NCBI GenBank assembly: GCA_026874595.1
Contig: CM049310.1
Span: 28,381,058 to 28,445,057 of the forward strand
Reading direction: 5' to 3'
DNA length: 64,000 nt
Source of the DNA: Sipunculus nudus
Taxonomy: Eukaryota > Annelida > Sipuncula > Golfingiida > Sipunculidae
Made by a program: the position numbers and the translations under genes. Positions 36,032 to 51,200 of this stretch are shown here, piece by piece. Numbering within the stretch: the stretch's first letter is position 1; each line of letters begins with the position of its first letter. A model generated the notes under the pieces. It did no database searches. It worked only from the letters and a program-made list of their open reading frames with translations, and was not told the DNA's origin.

Positions 36032-36291
36032 TTAAGTAAAACCAGGTGACTGAGCTGCTGTTCTGACCTGCATGTTGTGAGGGAGCAGTGGCTGTCCTTT
36101 CTGGTCCAGCTGGTTCCCTGCTGAGCCACCACTGGCTTTCCAGCCCATGTTCACGTGGTTAAACCCGCCATACATATGGTTCAAGCCATCACCGGTTCCC
36201 CCTGGTGCTGGTAGTACCTTTTCCCCAATGAATGCATCAGGTGATCCCCTGAGGCTGCTACTTGGTGAGCCAAAGGGAGATGTCACCAGAC
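36032..36291 (-). CDS. SMG7 exon 21 with stop
   Basis: 260 nt encoding LVTSPFGSPSSSLRGSPDAF and further Gly/Ser/Asn-rich sequence ending AAQSPGFT and TAA. It is Ser-Pro-rich, as in the family. No clear polyadenylation signal was seen before element E (35903), so the 3' untranslated region is undefined. Confidence 0.8.
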
Positions 36292-39200
36292 CTGGAATGA
36301 TAACGGCACAATATACATAAGGGGCACTGTCCAGTAATCCAGGCACCTACAAAAATTCAGGACTTACAAGAAGAGCTTACCCAACTGAAATTGGAGCTTC
36401 CTTCATTGCAAATAGAAAATGCTAAGCCTTACTTTTTCATGGTGAAATAATATGTAGTCCTGAGATTTGAACCAGAATCAATGTAACAGTGAAAAAAAAC
36501 ATAAGCATACATGTGACCAACCAACTCACTATGAACAGCTTGAGTCAGCTCTACTCTATATAAATTATATTGTTAACATGCAAATCATCTGAGGACAACA
36601 GAACTGAGAACTTGACGGTATTATTATATATATATATTATATTGGTTTATATTTCAGTTGAGTTTTTCATCAAAATCCATCACTTTCCTGCTAAGTTATC
36701 CCACCAACACCATGAAGTAGCTTGGTGACCTCTGACCTCATTAAATATGTGTGGATTTAGCCTATAATAAAACTTGACCTAGTTAATCTATGGGTAATGT
36801 CACAGAACATCAGTATAAGTTTAACAGAAATATCTTCATTAGCAATAGAGAATTAAGCCCAACAAAAAAAGTTTATCCTGATGTTTTCATGAACAAAGGT
36901 GACCTGTGACCTTGATCTATAAATTATATGGGAGATTCCTAACCCCCCCCCCCTATAACACATATAAGAAATATGAAAACAATAGGGTGAGTGGTTGTTG
37001 AGATATAAAGAGATATCCCAAAATTTAAACCTGAATAGGTTGGGATCTGTACAAATTTAGTTCTTTAAGTGCTAATTACTGGCCCAGAATTAAAATATGG
37101 TAAAAACTTTAATTAGCTGTGCTAAGTATTGTCACTGTACATCAGTGTATAAAGTTTACTTGAAATGTTTTCATTAGCAATGGAGTAATGAGCATAACAA
37201 AAAAAACTTTAACTGGACTTGCTCATGAACAAAAGGGTTTATGACCCCCAAATCATAGGGGGGATTCCTTCCCATGTCCTATTGCTGGACTGAGAGAGAA
37301 TAACTGTGGCAGTTTGACTGTGTTTCCTGGCCTATGATCATAAAGAAAAATTGTCTCTGAAAGAAGATGGCCTGGTATGAATTTAGATGTAAATCTGTTC
37401 ATAGAGGCCCAATGTTAAGTTTTTCACAGGAAAGCGTACAAAAGAAATTTCAAGAGGACTGACTATCTAACTTCAAAGAAAACTGTATGAACAAACCTTT
37501 TTTCTCTGGTTTGTTGATCTGCACTGACCACGGTGACTGGCTGAACAGTGAATAGGTGCTGGTTACTGGCTGGCTACTACTGTCCAAGTCGTTGTCCATT
37601 GGTGAGGAGAAGAATGAGCTGCAGGAAGTGATAAAACAAACAGAATAAATTATACAAACCTGGGAAGAATTACACGCCTTACAGCACATCTCATCATTGT
37701 TGCCCTTATTGTTAGGGGCGACTCTTAAGTATAAGGTCTGTGCGTTATTGTTTTTCAATGCCATAAATGAATTGAAAATAAAACTCCAATTATCAGACAT
37801 ATTTAAAAGATCAATGAATAAAATACTTCCCAAGAACATATAAAAAATTCTGCAAAATTTCTTAAAGGGTACTGCAAAATATGTAATAGGCTAAATAGAC
37901 ATTAAAGCCTGGTTCAATCTGCTTTGAATAATTGATGTTTTTCCTCTATATTTCAATTCAAACAAAAAGTTGTTTAACAACTACCTGGAGTGAAACTGCA
38001 TGTTTAGCCAAATGGATACATTTATGAATATTCTTTTAAAACTGCTGTCACATTTTAAGAATGAGGCCCATTTACAATACATGTGAAAAGTGGTATGCAG
38101 TCTTTCTCGAGAACTATTAGATGAACTGATAAAACTGTCCTGTTGACACAACCCATATAGTTTTATAATTACATTTTTATACAGACCAAGATGTAGATGA
38201 TTTAACATGAGAAACGTGTTCTTAATACACAGAAGTTTCAGTATAGAGTACAACAGGAGTTAAAAAAATACCTCATGACTTGTTGAACATATACTTAATA
38301 CTAGACATGTTTTACTGACACTCTACCAAGTGAATACTAGGCTTACCTGGAATTTATTGAAGGGGGTGGGCTGTCAGGTTTCAGCACAGACTGGAAAGAA
38401 TTTGAGAATAAGATACAACAATTCTGCATTGAAATATAATGTTTAACATATGATCTATTAAACTGTGCCTACCCTGGGAGGCCTGCCTCACTGTGAGGGA
38501 ATGTAATATTAAACGATAATCACACACTGGAGGACATATGATTAATGAGCTGATGTTGTGATGTCACATTACAAACCTTTAAATACACACACAGGTCTCT
38601 ACGCCTGTTTAGTCACATCTAAGGGGTGTTAGAGCTTTGTATCTGCACAATTCACGTAAATTATTGAAACTCAGTAAAGTGGAACCTATGGTAGCAACTT
38701 TGTCTATTAAAATCTGCTTAACATATAAGTTACTTTGTTTCTCCACTTACCCGCATGCTGAGCTTGGCCATGTCAGGGAGGTGCGACTCCACTGCTGGAG
38801 GAGGCTCGTGAGGAACTGAGGACATAAAATTTCCTGGCAAGGTCTGCATCTGTAACAGATGCTGAGGGATGGTCTGACGGGGAAGAGGCTGTCTTTGTGG
38901 ATGTCCTGGTAGATTCTGTCGATGCAGGGGATGCCCTGGAGCACTGGGTTGAATGGGTCGTGGAGCCTTAATCCCTTGTTGTCCTGGTAACTCTTCCTTC
39001 ATCACACCATGGCTCCGATTATCAATCCCAGCCTCCTTGTTCATGTGCACCATGTGAGGCTGTATATTCCTCCCATAATTATCCAATCCTTGTTCAGCTG
39101 GGGGCCTTATTGGAAATGAACTTTGCGTTTGAGGATGTGTTGGGCCTGGGTGGTCGATTGGACTGGAGTGCCCTGTGCGATGAAGCACAGCTGGATCGTC

Positions 39201-42200
39201 AAATGTCGGCAGCTGTTTGTCCACCTGTCGTGGCGGCAGGTGGAGCTGTGACTGCTGCTGGAGCTCGGCCAGCAGCTGATTGGTTCCTCCCTGCTCCTGT
39301 AGCTGCTGCAACAGCTCACTGGTCAGCATGGCACCAGGGGGCGCTCTTGTGAAATCAGGCGTTGGGCCTCTGTAAAACATGGAGTCAGTCTGCGGTTTGT
39401 GCTGATCTATCATGGGAGGCTGCATCTGCGTCTGGCCTGGGCTGTTCTTGCGTCCACCCATCATAGGTCTGCACTGTTGCTGATACTGGGCCATTGAGAG
39501 GTTCTGAGCAGGGGGATAGTCCTGGCCAATATGTCCTGTCATATGGGACTGCATGCCTGGTTTATTAATTGGTTGGAAGTCCTGACTGCCCTGTCCTGGG
39601 ATGATACCCGATCCTGCCTGTACCTGGGGATCACGGTTCTGTGAAATGCCAGCCAGCGGAATTCCGGGAACCACCATTGGTCTCTGTGGACCAAATATTG
39701 GCACCATGGGCACACCCACCCCTGCCGGAACCGGATGTCGGTGGGAAGGGGGCATCACTGGTGATTCCCTGCTGTTACCACCAGGTGGAGCTGTGCTGAT
39801 GAGCTGATCTGTGTTAACTGGTCCTAGGGGGGGTGGAGGTCTCTGAATTGGAACTGGCCCAATATTTGGTGGAAGCCCTTGGAATGGCAGATGAGTCATC
39901 TCAGCTGGTATGGGGCTGTCCTGGCTAATTTTATCAGGTAGAGCGCCCCTCCCTGAGGAAGCAGGAGGGGCGGCACTGCTGCTTGGGATATCTTGGGTTG
40001 GAGCAGTCTGGGGTTTAAATGAGGACTGTGTATCTGATGGGTAGGTGGGATGTTTGGGTGCGGGGAGAGGAGGATACTCCTGGGGGTCTGTGGGAGGTGG
40101 CTGGGTCTTTGTCTTCAGGTTGGTAGGAGTCTCCTTCCTTTTGATGCGGATCACTTGTTCTGGTTTTCCTTTGCCTGAGCCCTGAAAGGCATTAAGATAT
40201 AATTTACTCATAAATAGCTTTAAACATGGTTCTTTATTGAATGAGAAATAATCATATTCCACTTTTGCTGATCATGTTAACCATAAGATTTAAAAGATTA
40301 TTAACTAATAATAACATTTTTGCCTACAAAGGCAAAAATGGAAAACTGCATGATTAATTATAGTTATAATTAACATCAAACTGACTGTAGTGAAATTTGA
40401 CGTAATTGTATCTTTCTATTTTCTGCAACACTGACATCAAGTGCAATAAAAAAATTTACGTAATGAACGATGACATTCTAGAGGAACAATCTACTGTACT
40501 TACAAGCAGTGTTTCTCCACACTGGACTCATCAGATTTAACCAAGCCAAAGTGTGAAGATAAGAGAATTTAAATGACCAATAAATGTCCATAAGTTTCAG
40601 GGACATTTTGGATTGACATTTCAGGAAAACAAGACCATATTTTTTAAACCCCAACAAAAATCCCTCATTTCTTTATCTCTTTTGTGTCTGGAAAAAAATC
40701 AGCATTATTTAGAGTGTGTTGGTGAAGTCACTCCCATCTCTCCTTTTGGAATTTTTTGAACTGGTTAGGGGCAGAACATTGGGAAAAGGACACGTTGGGG
40801 GGGGGGGGGGGGGTAGCAGAAGAGGGGATTTTATAATCATAAAACTGACCATGTAACACTCCCCTTCCTCTTGTTCCTCATGCTTGCAACCTCTGAGTAT
40901 GTTCAGAGTTTGCACTTACATCACCAAGTGGTACTTAAAAACAAAGTGTTGTCTTACCTTATGGTCTGCCTGTGGCCTCTTTTCTGGGGTGCCTGGACCA
41001 GGAGGGGTAGTTCCAGCATCAGATTTTTTGGCCTTGTTGTTGCTATTCTGCATGATGGCCTGAAATGGAAGCTTGCTGTTTAATGAGACCTGTGTACATA
41101 ACATTATGTGTAGTCAGCAAAGACTTTGGCATATCAGCTGGTCGCCCAGGCTGAGAATGGAAAGAGGAAATGGCAGATATGTGTGGAATGTCACACCATC
41201 TGACTGGCTACGGTACAGGAGGCTGTGACAGAAGCTGAACCGTGTAGCATATCAGAAACTGAGACTCAAGATGTGCATGTTAGGTGTGACTTCTTGGCAA
41301 TCTATAAAGACTAATGTCAGTGGTTAAAGAAAAGCCTAAGAATCAGCCACCCTGATAATGTATGAAAACATGAGCCATGATTCCTGCTCCAATGTCTTCT
41401 TAGCCAAGGCAAGCTTAATATCACCTGAAACCCTGTGGTTAGCTTCATATACGTGGGGTTAAAATTTCGCTATTTTCACTCTTTCAGTAATTGCAAGGGT
41501 TCCATTTTCACAGTATCACAATACAAAAGACCTATACACAGAGTATATCCATTATCATGTAAATTAATTAAAACAAATATTATGCGCACAAAATCTTAAT
41601 AACAAACAAGGGACCCATGGGTTATGGTGCTCAGCTGTTATATATGATAAAAAATATGATTTAGAAATGAGGCACATGCTTGTTTTGTGTGGAAATAAAT
41701 ATATAAGTTGTATTATGAGTTGTGGGTGTTTAGCTTATGTATGATTTGGATAGTATCCTTGGAGACAGGGAAGAGGATTGATTTCATTTATTTTATTAAC
41801 AAATGGAGTGCTATTGTCACACAGATTTTGACTTGGCCATACAACTTATAAGCAGAACATATAATATAAGAGTTTAACTATTTATTTAAAATAATTACAA
41901 ATTGTCCCAAATATAATTTTTATAAAAAATAATAAGAATCGTATGATTTTTTACAATAAAATACAACTGAAATGATTATTATAATAATAATAACAAAGAA
42001 TATATTCATGAATGCATTCATGAATACATTTTGAAAGTATTTGCACTGGTACTCATATACTTTCATTTTTACCTGAATTCCCTTTCTTATGCAAGAAATT
42101 TTATTATGGAGTACATATTCATATTCGTATTCAAATACATTTGCAAAGTATTCGCACCATGTCTGGTATTTATTCAGTTTTCACCAAACAATGATGTTGA

Positions 42201-45200
42201 GAATCCAGAATATACAAAATTCACACACAGAAATAATAATCATAAGTACTTGGTTTTATGGCTTTTAAGTTTTATTCATATTAAAAAAAAATAAATGTAA
42301 TAAATTCATTTTGGACTAATTTCACATCAATGTACACACTAGACACAGCAGGAATCTAGATTAAAACTATCAACTGCATTTTTGTCTATCATTAATTTCC
42401 TTCATATGATCCCTAATGATTAGTAATGAATAATATGATTTATTTTTTTATCATTAAAATTGAACTGAAAAATACCATAGGTGACTGCATGGTGTTATTT
42501 GGAATACATGACATTCTTTCAATCAATACAAGATTCTTATATCATCAGTAACTGCAAGTTAATTTCCTGTTATTATCAACTAACAAATTCCTTTTCCATT
42601 TTTCTTTAATTTGTTATTAAAAACCAATAAAAATTTATTAATTTATTGTTATGTTGTTAGTTAAAACTACTAGATGAGTTGGGTTGGACACCTGGATCAA
42701 CTGTTGCAGGACATAAGCTGCCAGGCTGCCCCAGTGTATGCCTCGCGTCAAGCGTGCATAATTTGATGAAAGGTCAACAAGGTCAACAAACAGGTGACTC
42801 AAGAGGGGCTGGGGAGAGCTAAGGTCTGACATGTTCTCATAAAAACATTTATAAAAGCTACAATTTTTGGCCAATTTCTTTCAGCTTTCTAAACTAAAAA
42901 GCTGAAATCCTTACGTGTGCATGATATGAAAATTATATCAACAGTTCTCACAGGAAACAAACGTGCCATGGTCAAATTTTGGCAAAATTTAAGGTACTAA
43001 TTTTATATATATACTTATAACTAATTAAATTTGAAAAATTCAGAACTAATTTTGGGTATTCAATTGAATCTTGAAAAAATAATGTTACATCCCTGACAAA
43101 AAACTCTAGCTTTAGCCACCTCTTGTTAAGGGAGTAAATATATTTCTTGATTTTTAACAAAGTGCATTATGTTTGGGCCCATTACTTAAAACAATTGAGC
43201 AATACTGACATCATTTCTGGCATGTGCATAGAGAATGTATAGAAAAATATGTATATTATATATGATTAAAGTCAAATCAGTGGTTTTGATATTAGGCAGT
43301 CTTGAAGTGTAACAATGGGTTTTTAATGGAAAAATGAAAGTTTTTCATTAATACCTCGAAGGTATTAAGTCCTAGTGACCAAATTCTTGGCATGAATTTT
43401 GGATTCCTAGGTCTTACGGTTTCAAAACATGCCACATCTACGGACGGACAGACAGACGGACAACGGACCACGACTATAGCTCAGATGACTTATAGTCAGC
43501 TGAGCTAAAAATATTGTTTAATAAAGGCCGACAATTGGAAAGATCTAATAGCATTTTAAAAATCAACTTTAGCTTTCAACAAACATGATCAATTTTTAAT
43601 AATAATGTTAACCTTTCAATTTTTAATTTTGCCTTCAACAATAGGACCTCTTGTTCACAAAGGTTTTATTTTCGCAATAATTCCCCTTTTTTTGGAACCC
43701 TCACTAACAAAAAGGTATATATTTAGCCCTACAAGTATAAGGGTAGATAACTACACTGCTCTCTTTGATGCAACAAAGTGCATCGCTCACTATCATTCTG
43801 GCAGTCAACCAGAGCATGTTCATATCAAAACAAAGAAGCATTATAAAAATAACAACATAAAATATACATAAAGATTACCTGTATGGCTACATTCTGTCTC
43901 TGTGACCTTCCTGTGAACCCCATGTCATTCTCATTCCCTACAAACATACAAAAGTGATCATAGAACACACAACACTATTGCAAAAAGCTATTACCTGTAA
44001 ATACTGCAAGCAATATCCTTCAGGGCAGCTTTAGATGGGGGCAATCCTAAAATCATGTTTCCAATGAAATTCTGCCTAGATCAATTTTTGAGTGAAATTA
44101 GAAGTTTCTAGCCATTAGAGGTAAGTTTGGTCCACTGCTTACAGAAAGCATGCTGCAAAGTTAAGTTGCCATTTTACATCCAGATAACTTTCATTTGGCT
44201 GCGCTGACAATCTTACCGACAATCTAATCCACAGCCTGGAGAAACTGGCTATTGCAGGATATGAATAAGATTTATAACTATGTAGTTATTGTAGAGTGTT
44301 GCTTATTGAATCCTGTAAAGCACACCCAGTCTGAAACACCCACTCACCTACGAGCACCTTGTATTGTGCAGTTGATGCTGTGAACTGGATCCTTCCGCAG
44401 TTGAGTCTCTCATAGTTCATCAGGTTCAGGCTGCAAAATACTAGATATTAACAGTTGTTCTCTGGGCTTCTGTTGCTAATTTTTAACCATGCACAAAACA
44501 AATCGAAGTTACTATTTTAAATTGTATCTGTGTGTGTTTCCAAGAGGTATCTGTTTCAGAAATTACAACATCTGTGTGCTTGCTGTAACACTGGAAACTT
44601 CTGCCAGTTCACACATGTTACGCTCTTTACACAGAGCTTTACCTATAGGGCTACTACCTATATTGTAAGGCGCTGTTTGTTATGACCTCGTATCCTAAAT
44701 TGCAACACCAGAGGGGAGCACTGTATTTTTGTCCAATCAGATGAGACCTTGTGCTGGAAGACAAAGCCAAGCGAGGAATACACGGAGCCAATCATATTCA
44801 TTTCTTTTTGAGTGACAGCTCATCGCCCCGGTAACCATCTGAACAGGCCACAGGCTCAGAGAGAATTGCCCCTGACGTGGTTTGCTTAGGGCCTTGGGCA
44901 CATAGGATGCCCAGTCGGTGAGCTGTAATTCAAACGAAACGTAACAACAAAGGCTGCGTGCACACCTCGCTGGCTGGTTTCAGTTCTGCAGACAACAGAT
45001 ACATGGCTATGCTAACACAGTCATAATGTCATAATCGAATCAGTCGATGATGCGAGAATGCAGAGGGAGCAATTGCTTGTCACATCATACGCACTTTATT
45101 TCAGTGGACAACGAACCACCATCTGGTGTCTAAATATATCATAAACGGTCAAAGCTGGCAGCGTGAGAATCAGTCGCTTCTTTAGAAGCGCAAGATTTCC

Positions 45201-48200
45201 GCTGCCTCGGGAGCGTACACACATGCATGCACGTATGGGTTTAAGCAAGTATTAATGTTGAGCCCTGCACATTTATGTAGAGCTTTTTGGCTGGCTTTGG
45301 ACTGCTAAGTCTTGTGAGATGACCTAAACAACAATCTTCTGAAGGTTAAAAAACAAAAAAAAAAAAACAATTAATATGGGCATACAGGGCTTTCAGGAAC
45401 ACCACTGTGATGCTCATTATCTTATTTGCACCCTTGGCTCTGGGGCTAAGGCTTCTAGTTGGATGCACAGGTTTTTTGACTGTAGGACTGAAAGATAAAA
45501 TTGGGTATCTGTCAAAGGAACTGACCAGTGCCAACTTCCTTATAAAACTGTATGTGATTTTAGTATAAACTGAGAATTTACTGTATATTTTATAACTGCA
45601 CAAATCACCCATATGCCAATCCCAGTACTTATTCTGGAACCATTACAAAGGTACTGTCATGCAACGTTCACCACACCTGCTAACATGTAATTCAAATTTA
45701 AAAAAAGTAAATAAATAAACTATTTAATATTACCAGGACAAAAACTGACAGCAGCCTTTGGGACACTCCAAAATCCCATAGGACTCTCCAAAACTGTGAC
45801 CTCAGCATCCAGGATTTTCCATTTTTTTTGCCTATTGAAAGCATCGAGTACTGAAAGCTACTTACCTTGGATATTTGTCAGCCACCCATATCCCAAGCTG
45901 CACCAGTCGATGGCAGCGTATAGCTGTCTCTTGTTCATGTGACAGCATGTCTACACAGTGTTTAGTGAAGTCATACTCACTGGAAAAATCAAAAGTAAAC
46001 TATGTCATACATGAGCATATATATAACTAATATGGGAAGTGCTTTCAACCTGGCTCACAAAGACTGAGCTGCAAACACACAACAAGAAATGAACCATTAA
46101 GGTAACAGAGCTTACATAAAACAAAAATATTACCCATGTGCTGTAATTTTGAATTTGTAAAGATATATAGAAATCTTTTGAGGTGAAAAAGTATAAAATT
46201 TGCCCCAAAAAAAGTATGAACAAGTGACCCATGGGTCATGAGGCTCAGCTGACTGAGAAGAGATTCGCAAAAGGAAATTTTATCATCTGAATGGTAGTAT
46301 ATACCCATTCAACTGAAGCATCAAACAGATTAACCAACAGGCCAAGATTGTGTCTGCATTTAAATATATTTCAAAAATAGAGAAAAAATGCGTAAACTTA
46401 AAAAAAATACAGGTGGCTCCACCAGTCTGCAGTAACTAATAAAAACACTTAATGGTCAATATACAAGCAAAGAATCATAGTGATCTCTGCATTAGTTGTT
46501 CAGATACTTCAGCTTTTGTATCAAATTTTTCATTATTCTGAGGGGTACTTCGGAGTCCTATAGCTTGAAGGATATGGGAAACAGAGACCTAATTTCAGGT
46601 TTCCACAGACACTTTTCATGGGCCTCCTTGCATGACAAGAATGTAGATTCTAGGTCCAGTTGTTACTATTTGTATCCTGTTGACAGATAACCACATCTTA
46701 AAAGGTCTCAAAATAGAGAAAAAAATTCGTAAAAATTTGAAAAAAAATAGAGGTGGCGCACCCAGTCTGCAGAAACTGATGGAACACCTCATGATCAATA
46801 TGTATGCGAAAAATCATGACCATCAGTGTTGTAGTTATTGAGATACTGCAGTTTTTGTATCAAATTTTTCATTATTCTGGGGGGTATTTTGGAGCCATAC
46901 AGCTTACAGGATATGGGTAACAAAGACCTAATTTCAGGTTTCCATGGAGACTTTTCATGGGTCTCCCTGTGTGTCAAGAATGAAGATTCTAGGTCCAGTT
47001 ATTATGATTTGTTCCCTGTTAACAGATGTTCATATCTTTAAAGGTCTCAAAAATAGAGAAAAAAAATTGTAAAAAAACCTGAACAAATACAGGTGGTGCC
47101 ACCAGTCTGCAGAAACTGATGAAACACTCCATGATCAATATCCATGCAAACAATTATGGTGATCTCTGCATTAGTTGTTCAGATACTTCAGCTTTTGTAT
47201 CAAATTTTCCATTATTTTGAGCTGTATTTTGGAGTGCCATAGCTCAAAGGATATGGGTAACAGAGACCTAATTTCAGGTTTCCATGGAGACTTTTCATAG
47301 GTCTCTCACTGTGTCAAGAATGAAGATTCCAGGTCCAGTCTTTACGATTTGTGCCCTGTTAACAGATGTTCACATTTTTAAAGGTCTGAAAAATACAGAA
47401 AACAATTCGTAAAGAATCGAAAAACACAGGTGGCGCCACCAGTCTGCAGAAACTGAAGAAACATCTCATGATCAATATGTATGCCTAAAATCATGACCAT
47501 CAGTGATGTAATTAATGAGATATTGAAGTTTTTGTATAAAATTTTTGACTATTCTGGGGGGTAATTTGAGGCTCCATAGCTCGAAGGATATGGGTAACAG
47601 AGACCTCATTTCTGGTTTCCAAGGAGATTTTTCATGGACCTCTCAGAATGTCAAGTTACAAGTTTCTAGGTCCAGCGGTTACGATTTGTGCCAGGTTAAC
47701 GGACGGACGGACGGATGGACAGACAGACGGTCGACGGACAAAGGGTGATTGCTATAGCTCAGCTGACTTACAGTCAGCTGAGCTAAAAAGTATCAATTAA
47801 GGGGGAATGTGCAGTTATCTAATGTAACTGAACCAGAAGCTTGTAAACATGCCCATCATGTCCAGCTTTGCATATTATAGGTATATTATCATAATAGGTA
47901 TATTATCTTTACTCTATCATGACAACGCACAACCTTGCTGAAAAAGATGCAAACTCCCTGCAAAAACACTGACAGTGTTGTAACAAGTATGTGTGTGGAA
48001 AGCTTATGATCAACAATTTCAAGAGGAACACAGAGACTGAAAAGAATCTATATAAACGAGATAACTAGAATATCAGCAGAAACTGACAAAAGGCCTCAGC
48101 TATAAGAACAGTGTTTATGGGTGGTAATAGTAACAAGTATGAAATATATGCTCTCGTATAGATGTAAATCTGTACATATGTCTCTTGTTCAAGTTATAAA

Positions 48201-51200
48201 TTTGAACTGGAGAGGTATATAGTAACTTTGCTAGTCTGGTAAATGAAGTGATATTGACCTGTAAGATGATAAACACTCTGTAGGGGATTACCTGTGAATT
48301 GAGATGTCTGCAGCAACACTAGAGGACACAAACTTAACGAAGACACCAATAGAAACAAAGTACCTATGTTTAATTACTTTTTACAGGAATGGTGCTCAGA
48401 AGCGAAAAATAGGTCATAAAGTCATAAAAATTAAGACACTGCATGTGGCACAACAAACATGTTGCAGCAATTACAGATCATCAAGGCAAGTAATGACACC
48501 ATATTTCAGAATGATGTGTTAAGTAGTTCCTGAGAAATAAGCTCCTAATGTTTTGCTATAATTAACTCTGTGACCTTGAAAAGTATATCAAGGTCACCCA
48601 TCTTCAAACTTGACTGAGATTTAGTTGATATGCAGCTGCACTGAAGAAATGAAGTTCCTGTGTTGAATTCTTTTTGAGATATCCTGTTCACAAGGCCAAA
48701 ATTAAAAAAGCGGACAAAAATCCTTTAAAAATCAGAATATGTAGGTGGTGCCACTAAACGCAAGCAGCAGTTACAGATCATCAGGGCCAATGAACGTGGC
48801 ATGTTTTATAACTATCCATTCAGTGGTTCCTGAGAAATAAGCTTCTAAGTTTCTTGTTCTATAATTAGCTCCATAACATTGAAAAATAAGTAAAGGTCAC
48901 CCATCTTCGAACTTGACCGAGATTTTGTTATTACTGAAGAAATACAATTCCCAGGTGAATCCTTTTTGAGATATCCTGCAAACTTTGTAAAATTTAACAG
49001 ATGCCGGACGTACGGCTTGGGTGACGACAACATCCCATCAGCCAGAGGGCAAAAAGGATGAAAAATAGTGTTTCCAGAAGAAAATACACTTAAAATTTTA
49101 ATTTAGCAAATATAAAGAGAGATTTACCAATGCACAGAGTTACAAGTATTACCTGTAGCATTTGTGCAATGGTAGGAAGCACTGGAGGTCATGGTCTTCT
49201 GGTAGAGGATACACTTCACCTGAAAATAAGAAATAAACTGTAGTAAACACATCTGTATTAAAGGTAAAATACAAAACTATCATACATTTCAATGTATATT
49301 TTAGAAAATGGTCATTTTACATTTCAAATATAATTTGTTTAAAAAATTTAAGTTTTCATCAGAATACAAAATTCTTTAGACAGCAAAAAAATTCTGTTTC
49401 TACATGACATGAGCATATAAAAAATAAATAGAAACAGTTTAATTCATTCTGATCATGCTGTGATATTTAATACAGATTTATCAATGTGACTAAAACTTTG
49501 TAATTCTTAAATGAATTTGAGTGCAAAATACCAACATAAAGTAACAACATTTTTGCATCATTCAGACAATTCCCTGACTTACATTTGTCTGGTGTTGGCT
49601 GATCCCCTCTGCTGGAGTTGGTGGTGGTCTGGATATTTGACAGCAGCTTGCTCAAATTGAGCCAAAGTCTTCAAATGAAAAATAAGCAATCATAGAATGA
49701 TACAAAGCATGAACAAAAAATAAATAATCATAAAACGATACAGAGCTGAACATCGTGACCATCTGTACAATTATGCACTTACAATTAGTTCCATTTAAAA
49801 ATTATCATTCCTGTTTGATTCGATACTACATGCTGCTACCTTTACTTATTGTAAAATATAGCACCCTGACACTTGTTAAAATATAAAGCAAGCTTAAAAA
49901 GTATTTATTTAAACAGTGTTATGATTAATATGTTCAGCACCACCAAAACACTGTATAGGTAGGCACTATATTAAGTGTATCAGTTATTATTAAGTCATTA
50001 TTAAAATACAAGAAAAGCTGTTTTCCAAATTCACTTGCTCTCTCTTGTACATAGCAGAACACCGGGAACAATACTTATTTATCTTGACACCTTCCTTTAA
50101 CAGAAATGATGTCATTAATAACAAACATTATTCTAAACCTAATAAATAATTTCCTGTAAATACGCAGCAGTTTTATTTTACTCTTCTGACCTTAGGGGAA
50201 AACCCATACAAAATTTAACCCACACAAAAATAACACGGTAAAAAAGACTAAATCTGTTAGGGTTTTAAAGTATTCTATTAAAAACAAGGAAATCACATCC
50301 ACAATATTTGGTAGTTCTGCATTTACTCCACAGAACAAAGCGATACTCACCCTGAATTTTTAAAGCATGAGTGATTGAGGAGTTTGTCGTCAGACTTTAT
50401 CCAGTCCAGGATGACCTTGAGAGCAGGCAGGGTGTGGTAGTCACGAGCTTTAGACTCCTGTTTAGGGGTGTAGTGCAGTAGGGTGTCAAACAGGGATACT
50501 GCAAACGTAAAACATACACAACTACAGTGGTAAGATCTGTCAGAATTCTTCAATACACTGACATACTCATCAATTATCACCTATGAATATAGTTTAATGT
50601 AACAATATGTCAATGTACATTATATCTCTTTGTAAGTGGAAGAACAGGGATTCATTTAAATGCACAAATCTAAGGTATTTGGCTGTGTTTCTTACTCATT
50701 AGGTCTCAGTTGACATTATCCATGAATAGTTTTATTAAATGAAAATTAGAAACCAACTTGTTACTGTTGTTTCCTTAGAATGCTATTGAGCATCATCTAG
50801 TTTGCATGATGAACCAATAATGGGGGAGGGGTGTCTGTAAATTTTAATGATATACCATGAAAGCCAATGAAAGACAACTAAAAGATAATGCAGGAAAGTC
50901 AGCTGGTGTCAAAGGATCCATGATGATGAGATCAATAATTAATATGATGTATGAGTTTTCATTCTGAAAGGAAAACGTCATATTTTTCTTGTAAAAAGGA
51001 AATGGAATTAATGGAAATTAATCTGGAGAAAATCAGATGTGCTAGGTGAGACATTAATAAGATTAAAGTTATTAATTAAAGCAGTCTTACACCTGTTGAT
51101 ATTTTAGGTGATACATCTGAAATATCATGATATAGGATAAGTTGGGGTTTTTTTTGTAAAACATCAAATGTCTACTTCTACTTTCACTGGATATCTTAAT

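Noticed and set aside
36021-36045. Donor at CACCTG|GTTTTA allowing a further SMG7 exon after exon 21
   Set aside because: It is a weak donor and no matching downstream exon was found; the TAA at 36032 is a simpler end.
39110-39352. Plus-strand frame of 80 codons, Ala-rich
   Set aside because: It is antisense to the Gln/Pro-rich SMG7 exon 18; the composition follows from the repeats there.
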